A stretch of DNA of 64,000 nt from Methanobrevibacter arboriphilus. GTDB lineage: Archaea > Methanobacteriota > Methanobacteria > Methanobacteriales > Methanobacteriaceae. The position numbers and the translations under genes were made by a program. Position 1 is the first letter of the stretch. Every line of letters starts with the position of its first letter. The notes beneath the pieces were generated by a model that worked only from the letters and a program-made list of their open reading frames with translations, was not told the origin of the DNA and searched no databases. Shown in pieces: positions 59,283 to 64,000 of this stretch. Where the stretch lies: contig NZ_AP019779.1 of the NCBI RefSeq assembly GCF_019669925.1, forward strand, positions 310,001 through 374,000, written 5' to 3'.

Positions 59283-59798
59283 TTAATCAATGATTTTCCT
59301 AATATTAATTTTAAGACCAGTATCATTCCCGTCCCTATTATAAAAATGAATAATGCCTATTCTTTTATTGAAATCTTCAATATCATCATATTCATCATCA
59401 TAATCTTCTAATTTTTCAACATATATATGATTTTCATTATAGTTATCATTAGAATCATTTATGGGAAATATATCACTAAGAAGATCCAATTCTGGAATTT
59501 CAGACTTAAAAGATAACTCAGAAGTCTTTATATGTAAACGTTGATTAGTTGTATTAACAGAACCAAGAATAACTAATAATTCTTCACCATCATTAGAAAA
59601 AAAAGTAATTTTACTTGGGTTTCCTTTCATTTCATAAACAAGGACTATGTTGTCTAAGCCAAGACTATTAGACTTTAACTGTAATTCTCTCATACTCATC
59701 TTTCCACGATTAACATAATCGGTATCTAGAGCATGTGAAAGATTTTTACAAAAAGCACGAGTCTTTGATGATGGTTTTCTTGAAGTTGAAATTAACAT
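59283..59798 (-). CDS. Brix-domain (Imp4-like) ribosome biogenesis protein
   Basis: A 171-aa archaeal Brix protein, expected to help mature rRNA. It begins LISTSRKPSSKTRAFCKNLS with the family basic patch, then RGKMSMRELQLKS and a C-terminal strand series. An acidic Asp/Glu/Asn/Tyr insert at about 115-145 (SNDNYNENHIYVEKLEDYDDEYDD) expands the usual loop. AAGGAT precedes the ATG. A nine-copy hexamer repeat lies about 90-140 nt upstream. Confidence 0.9.
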   Translation of the reverse strand: MLISTSRKPSSKTRAFCKNLSHALDTDYVNRGKMSMRELQLKSNSLGLDNIVLVYEMKGNPSKITFFSNDGEELLVILGSVNTTNQRLHIKTSELSFKSEIPELDLLSDIFPINDSNDNYNENHIYVEKLEDYDDEYDDIEDFNKRIGIIHFYNRDGNDTGLKINIRKIID

Positions 59799-60156
59799 GA
59801 AAAAAATCCTTAATAAATATTCTTAATATTCTTTAATAAATATTCCTTAATAAATATTCTTTAATAAAAATAAACTTCTTAACAATAAATCTAAATCTAA
59901 ATCTAAATCTAAATCTAAATCTAAATCTAAATCTAAATCTAAATAAGAAAGTTTAGAGAATTTTTAAAAAATTCTAAAATAAAGCTATTCTAAAATAAAA
60001 TTACAAAAACACTATATATAGGTAAAAATAGAAATTAATAAATTATTCTAATAATTAATAAATTTTGTTATAATTAATAGAATATTAATAAAACTATTTA
60101 TATCTTATTTAATAGCTAATTAAATTAGCAGTAAAAAGATAAAAAAGTAAAAAGAG
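59799..60156. other. Promoter-side spacer of the Brix gene
   Basis: No gene seen. TTCTTTAATAAATATTCCTTAATA-like near-repeats (about 59820-59870), the AAATCT microsatellite, and AT runs up to the rpoP stop codon. Confidence 0.45.
59887..59944. repeat. AAATCT microsatellite, nine copies
   Basis: Nine perfect tandem AAATCT units (59887-59940) plus a partial AAAT. They lie 89-146 nt upstream of the Brix gene start. Perfect long hexamer tracts are prone to slippage, so copy number may vary between strains. Confidence 0.95.
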
Positions 60157-60288
60157 CTATCTTGATTTAATAGTTCTTTTAACAGCTGGAACTTTTTTGA
60201 AAAGAATCCTATATCTACATTTAGGACATTTATTTTCCATGTAGCTTTTTGGATCAATTTCTGTTCCACATTCAGAACATTTATACAA
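60157..60288 (-). CDS. rpoP: RNA polymerase subunit P (Rpo12)
   Basis: A 43-aa zinc-binding subunit of archaeal RNA polymerase, equivalent to eukaryotic Rpb12. CSECG and [12 protein letters not shown] form the zinc ribbon; the basic tail ends [11 protein letters not shown]. The start is TTG at 60288, directly after the TAA of rpl37Ae and 6 nt past GGAGGGG, so the two genes are translationally coupled. It is easily missed because of its size and TTG start. Confidence 0.95.
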   Translation of the reverse strand: MYKCSECGTEIDPKSYMENKCPKCRYRILFKKVPAVKRTIKSR

Positions 60289-60558
60289 TTAGTCCCCTCC
60301 AACTACCCTCTTAATATTTCTGTTAGCTGTTTTAAGCATTGGAGTTTGAGGAACATAAGCTCCACCAGTAAATACTGTATCACATTTACTACATTTCCAA
60401 ATTCCTACAGCTTGTCTTTTAACAGCTGGTCTATCACATTTAGGACAAACATGCTTCTTTTTCATGTTTTCTTCAATGGATTTTACAGTTCTTTTAGCTT
60501 TTCTTCCATATCTTGCTCCAAATCTTCCTGTAATTCCCACTTTTTTTGTTCTTGCCAT
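60289..60558 (-). CDS. rpl37ae: Large ribosomal subunit protein eL43 (L37Ae)
   Basis: An 89-aa zinc-ribbon ribosomal protein: [22 protein letters not shown], then [19 protein letters not shown] and [13 protein letters not shown]. Complete. GTGATATT precedes the ATG. Its last codons carry the ribosome site for rpoP. Confidence 0.97.
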   Translation of the reverse strand: MARTKKVGITGRFGARYGRKAKRTVKSIEENMKKKHVCPKCDRPAVKRQAVGIWKCSKCDTVFTGGAYVPQTPMLKTANRNIKRVVGGD

Positions 60559-60965
60559 AATATCACTTTTATAAACTTAAAATTAATTATTTTTTTAAAA
60601 TAACCATTATGAATATGTATAAATTATAAATATGAAAAATCTTTGATTTTTCCTTAATTAGTAAAATTCATATGATATAATAAATTGGTCTTAAATAGTA
60701 TATAAAGTTAATGTTTTTCAGTAATTTTTTTCATCAAATGAGTATTAATAAGACTACTAAGATTTTATTTAAAAAAACAATAAAAATTTCAATAGAAATC
60801 AATAAATAAAGATTTTAATAGCTTAAATAATAATTAAACAATGCTAAAAATTAAACCTTAATAAAAATTAAATCTCAATAAGATTAAATCTTAATAAAAA
60901 TTAAATTTTAAAATAAATAATAATATTTGATGAAAAAAATAAAGATGAAATAGCTAAAAAAGCTA
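60559..60965. other. Spacer between rrp42 and rpl37Ae
   Basis: About 400 nt, no gene seen. It contains TTAATAAAAATTAAATCT-like near-repeats at 60850-60910. A separate promoter for rpl37Ae is likely within it, since TATA-like runs occur near 60610-60700. Confidence 0.45.
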
Positions 60966-61760
60966 TTAAGCATTATTAACTTTTTCTAATAAATCAGGTA
61001 CCTTAGAATAAGCTGTTTTAACAGCCCCTAAAATATCTTCTTTAGTTAATGGATGATCTCCACCTTTTTGCATAGCACAAATACTACCAGATTCAGTTAT
61101 ACCAATTGATAGTCTAGCATCTAAAATTGCTTCTTCATCTAAAGAAGGATCTAAAACCATTTTTTCTCCTATTTTAACGAAAGTACACATAGCTTCTTTA
61201 TCCCTTAAAGGCAAATTAGTTGTAGATTCTTTATCAATTACAACTTCATCATCAACAATTTTAGCTACAGGTAATTTAGTATTCAAAAGAGCACTCATTA
61301 CAGCTAATGTAGCAGTATCAAAGAGATTTCCATCAAAATCAATTATATGTAAATCAATGAAAAGCATCCATACTTTTTTACCAGGCACAATACACAATTT
61401 TTCAAGATCTACCATTTCACTTTCACGAATTCCTCTGTCTACAACACGAGCAAGTTCAACTGATGTTTCACTTGGAGGACCTGGTTCAAAAGTCGGATCA
61501 GCCATAGGTAACATTTCACCATTTGTCATTAAAACTCCTACATTAGGAGTATCTGGAAATGGTTCACCTATTTGAGGCTTTATACCAACAATGACTTGAC
61601 TATTACCAATTTTAACCCTTGCAGAGCCTTCTGCTTTAGATATAACTCCTGTTTCGATAAGAATATCTCTGTATTCCTCAAGATCTCTCCCATCTTCTCT
61701 TTTGTTATTATTAATTAGATCAGTAATACATTCTCTTGTAATTTCAGGTATAATATTCAT
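60966..61760 (-). CDS. rrp42: Exosome subunit Rrp42
   Basis: A 264-aa RNase PH-fold subunit, structural partner of Rrp41 in the hexameric ring of the archaeal exosome (3'-to-5' RNA decay and tailing). DGRDLEEYRDILIETGVIS, GSARVKIGNSQVIVGIK, DPTFEPGPPSETSVELARVVDRGIRESE and GSICAMQKGG are family-typical. It lacks the catalytic Asp pattern of Rrp41, as expected. GAGGGAT lies 4 nt before the ATG. It follows rrp41 by only 20 nt, so they are co-transcribed. Confidence 0.97.
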   Translation of the reverse strand: MNIIPEITRECITDLINNNKREDGRDLEEYRDILIETGVISKAEGSARVKIGNSQVIVGIKPQIGEPFPDTPNVGVLMTNGEMLPMADPTFEPGPPSETSVELARVVDRGIRESEMVDLEKLCIVPGKKVWMLFIDLHIIDFDGNLFDTATLAVMSALLNTKLPVAKIVDDEVVIDKESTTNLPLRDKEAMCTFVKIGEKMVLDPSLDEEAILDARLSIGITESGSICAMQKGGDHPLTKEDILGAVKTAYSKVPDLLEKVNNA

Positions 61761-61780
61761 AGTAATCCCTCACATTAAAA

Positions 61781-62500
61781 TTAACTATCAGATCCAGCAT
61801 CTTGAGCATACCTTGTTTTAAGAGCTTCAATTTGAACTTTATTCACTTGTCTACATCCTTCCATAGCTAAATCAAGTGCCTTTCCAAATTCTTCCTCAGA
61901 TAAGTCACCATCACTCTGCAGTAATGTAATTTCCTCAGTTCTTGGCATCATAGCTATAGGAACATCAGCTTGACCTTCTTTATCTTCTTTTTCAGATAAA
62001 TCCAATACAATTTCATCATTGACTTTACCTGCAGCACAACCAACTACTAAATCTTTCATAGGAATTCCAGCATCAGCTAAAGCAACAGAAGCAGCAGTAA
62101 TACCTGCACACCTAGTTCCACCTTCAGCCTCAATAATTTCTATGAAAATATCAACCATAGATCTTGGAAATCCTTCTAGCATTAAAGCTGGTCTGAGTGC
62201 TTCAGCAGTTATTTTTGATATTTCTGTTGACCTTCTATCAGGTCCTGGTCTTTTCCTATCATCAACTGAAAAAGGTGCCATATTATATCTGCACCTAATA
62301 ACACCTGTGTTAGGTTTCAATAATCTTCGGATATAAGATTCACGTGGACCATAAACAGCCACCAATACCTTATTTCCACCAACTTCCAAATAAGCAGATC
62401 CATCTGCTCTTTCAAGTACTCCTGCTTCAATTTTTAAAGGACGGATTTCATCATATGCTCGCCCATCATCCCTTTTACTATTATTAGTGATAAGAATCAC
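61781..62500 (-). CDS. rrp41: Exosome catalytic subunit Rrp41
   Basis: A 239-aa phosphorolytic RNase subunit. [41 protein letters not shown], the phosphate-binding RRSTEISK, and [16 protein letters not shown] with the catalytic Asp (about 180). GTG at 62500 lies inside the ribosome site GGGGTGA (62503-62497), so it is a doubtful start. The in-frame codon ATC at 62491, 5 nt past that site, may be the true start (236 aa, ending the same). It is coupled to rrp42. Confidence 0.96.
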   Translation of the reverse strand: MILITNNSKRDDGRAYDEIRPLKIEAGVLERADGSAYLEVGGNKVLVAVYGPRESYIRRLLKPNTGVIRCRYNMAPFSVDDRKRPGPDRRSTEISKITAEALRPALMLEGFPRSMVDIFIEIIEAEGGTRCAGITAASVALADAGIPMKDLVVGCAAGKVNDEIVLDLSEKEDKEGQADVPIAMMPRTEEITLLQSDGDLSEEEFGKALDLAMEGCRQVNKVQIEALKTRYAQDAGSDS

Positions 62501-62655
62501 CCCTTAATTAAAATTATTATTATATTTAATAAATAAATTATTATTTTATAATTAGATTATTATTTTATAATCTATTATTTTATAATAAACTATTATTTTA
62601 TTCAATAAATAGATAGATAATTAACTTTTTAAATACAGTATCTTTAAAGACATAG

Positions 62656-63795
62656 CTAACTTCTTTTTCTCCAACTAGTAACTGGTTTTATCCGGTTATT
62701 TTTAGATTCACTTTTAGAAGAATTTTGAATTTTTAAAGTAGGAGAGCTAACTTCACTTTTATCAACTTCACCTAAACTAGGATTATTAGATGAATTTTGA
62801 GCTTTAACCTGATTAAAAGTATCTAGATAATTACCTTTTTTGTTTTTAGAATCATCTTCTTTAGAATCAACTTCTAAATCAATTTCAACTTCTTCTTTAA
62901 TATTTTCAAGTTTTGGCTTTTCTAATACATCTGTTTCTTCTTCATCAAATTTATTTCTATTATTGTTATTGCCATTATTAGTATTATTACTGTTTTTATT
63001 ATTATAATTCTTATTATTATTTTTATGAGAATTAGCTTTCCCATTATTAGAATTAGAGTGATCTATTGATTCTAAATCATCAGCAGTAATTTCAAACTCT
63101 TCTTGTTCTTCAGGTAGCTTTCCATCAACTAAAAGATAAAGTTTATCCCTAACCCTATCTGTAAGACCAGAAGTATGAGCTTCAGCTTCAATTAAATTTA
63201 TGATGGTCTTGGTAATCTGTTCCATCCCTTTATCACCTTTAACCCAAACAAGTCCATTTTGACCAACAACAATTTTACATTTAGTCTTATCTTTAATCAT
63301 GTTGATCATAGAACCTTTTTTACCGATTAAACGTGGGACTTTAGTAGGAGTAATATCAACTAAAATTCCTCCTTTAAATTTACCCATTCCTCGACCTTTC
63401 AAACCTAGCTTGACTTTTTTAACTTCATCTACATCAACAACTCTTAAAAATAAAACATCACCAATATCAAATACTTTACTTAATTCTTTTTTTTCTCTTC
63501 CAAAAACTTCAGATGCAGGTAATATTCCAGAGTAAGGTGAGTTAATATCTACTCCCCACATTGAAAAACGAACGTCGTCAATTTCTCCAATTACTACATC
63601 ACCTTTTTTTGGAACATATTTACTTTTAAGAGGAATTACACTAATTTTTTTGTTCCTAAGGGAAACCAAACCCATTAAAGATGAGCAAACACAATTTCCA
63701 TCTTTAAAAGTTCCTCTTCCAGAATAATAGCCCTCTTCAGCTAATATTTGTCCTGGAACAACTAATTCTTTATCTTCTACGTGTATCATGTACAA
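62656..63795 (-). CDS. rrp4: Exosome RNA-binding subunit Rrp4 with long disordered tail
   Basis: A 379-aa cap subunit: N-terminal domain (1-60, [20 protein letters not shown]), S1 domain (about 65-135, [20 protein letters not shown]) and KH domain (about 145-215, [20 protein letters not shown]). The normal protein ends near residue 235. Here about 140 Asn/Lys/Ser/Asp/Glu residues follow (runs such as [16 protein letters not shown]), ending in a basic [10 protein letters not shown]. The start is either TTG 63795 (4 nt after GGGGG) or ATG 63789 (MIHVEDKEL). First visible gene of the superoperon; the expected SBDS gene lies outside. Confidence 0.95.
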   Translation of the reverse strand: MYMIHVEDKELVVPGQILAEEGYYSGRGTFKDGNCVCSSLMGLVSLRNKKISVIPLKSKYVPKKGDVVIGEIDDVRFSMWGVDINSPYSGILPASEVFGREKKELSKVFDIGDVLFLRVVDVDEVKKVKLGLKGRGMGKFKGGILVDITPTKVPRLIGKKGSMINMIKDKTKCKIVVGQNGLVWVKGDKGMEQITKTIINLIEAEAHTSGLTDRVRDKLYLLVDGKLPEEQEEFEITADDLESIDHSNSNNGKANSHKNNNKNYNNKNSNNTNNGNNNNRNKFDEEETDVLEKPKLENIKEEVEIDLEVDSKEDDSKNKKGNYLDTFNQVKAQNSSNNPSLGEVDKSEVSSPTLKIQNSSKSESKNNRIKPVTSWRKRS

Positions 63796-64000
63796 TATGC
63801 CCCCATAGGGTAATAAAATTTATGAATATAAATAAATCTTATATAATAATGAATTTTTCTTATTTAATAATGATTTACTAATGAATTTTGCAAAATTATT
63901 TAATAATAATTTTTTTAAGCTATTTAATAATGAACTTTTTAAAATTATTTAATAATTATTATAATTTAATAATTCACTTTAATAGTTAGTTTTAATAGTT
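63796..64000. other. Upstream spacer at window edge
   Basis: AT-rich sequence with near-repeats of ATTTAATAATGAA. No coding start or end of the expected upstream gene (SBDS in most archaea) is visible. Confidence 0.5.

Noticed and set aside
60120-60302. A 60-codon Cys-containing frame overlapping the end of rpl37Ae
   Set aside because: It is another frame of the rpoP region; the true RpoP frame has both zinc CxxC pairs and a coupled TTG start.

Overview
This window reads as chromosomal DNA from a very AT-rich methanogenic archaeon of the order Methanobacteriales, most likely Methanobrevibacter. The main evidence is the archaeal gene content: exosome superoperon, LSm, Pcc1, Brix protein, prefoldin beta, RpoP, L37e/L37Ae, the ArfB deformylase and a PII/AmtB pair with an NrpR-type operator. 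Beta-helix adhesin-like proteins and an archaeal nonribosomal peptide synthetase (NRPS) point the same way. Genus is an inference. No rRNA, tRNA, CRISPR array or intact insertion sequence was seen.

Layout. (1) 1-8969, minus: a Sfp-type phosphopantetheinyl transferase followed 4 nt later by a giant NRPS (C - half C - A - T - C - A - T - reductase) that runs off the left edge. (2) 9.6-17.0 kb, minus: a degenerate metallophosphoesterase, an HTH-CBS protein, purF, a possible Toprim protein, rpl37e and LSm. (3) 17.3-27.3 kb, mixed strands: TMEM175-type channel, HTH-fused CDF transporter, PUA protein, arfB, YigZ/IMPACT protein, three small anchored low-complexity proteins, and an XRE-cupin / thioesterase / acyl-CoA ligase operon. 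(4) 27.8-30.4 kb, plus: an NrpR-like operator, a long leader, amtB, glnK and a new 44-codon membrane ORF. (5) 30.8-46.5 kb: a Ski2-like helicase, then a surface-protein region with two beta-helix adhesins, an Ig-like secreted protein, a peptidoglycan-binding-like protein and several decayed genes. (6) 46.8-51.6 kb: two short membrane proteins, pdxS, a HisA-like protein, a K+ channel and an ACR3-like carrier. (7) 51.9-55.3 kb: feoA-feoB with a zinc-ribbon protein, preceded by an array of DtxR-like operators. (8) 55.5-63.8 kb, minus: an unknown anchored protein, a candidate small RNA, and the exosome/translation superoperon rrp4-rrp41-rrp42-rpl37Ae-rpoP-brix-pcc1-pfdB-DUF3194.

How the parts work together. 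The transferase would arm both carrier domains of the NRPS, whose reductase would release a short peptide aldehyde or alcohol. amtB-glnK is a nitrogen-limitation module and feoAB an iron-uptake module, each with a recognisable operator. The XRE-cupin operon looks like an acyl-CoA forming and cleaving pair under its own regulator.

The strongest leads are the NRPS (a lost acid residue in the first adenylation pocket and a relic half condensation domain), a candidate terminator-ended small RNA at about 56.6 kb, the six-site iron operator array, a 24-bp inverted repeat pair upstream of an adhesin, and several genes whose best-placed start codon is ATA, ATT or ATC. All domain assignments were made by eye, with no database search.
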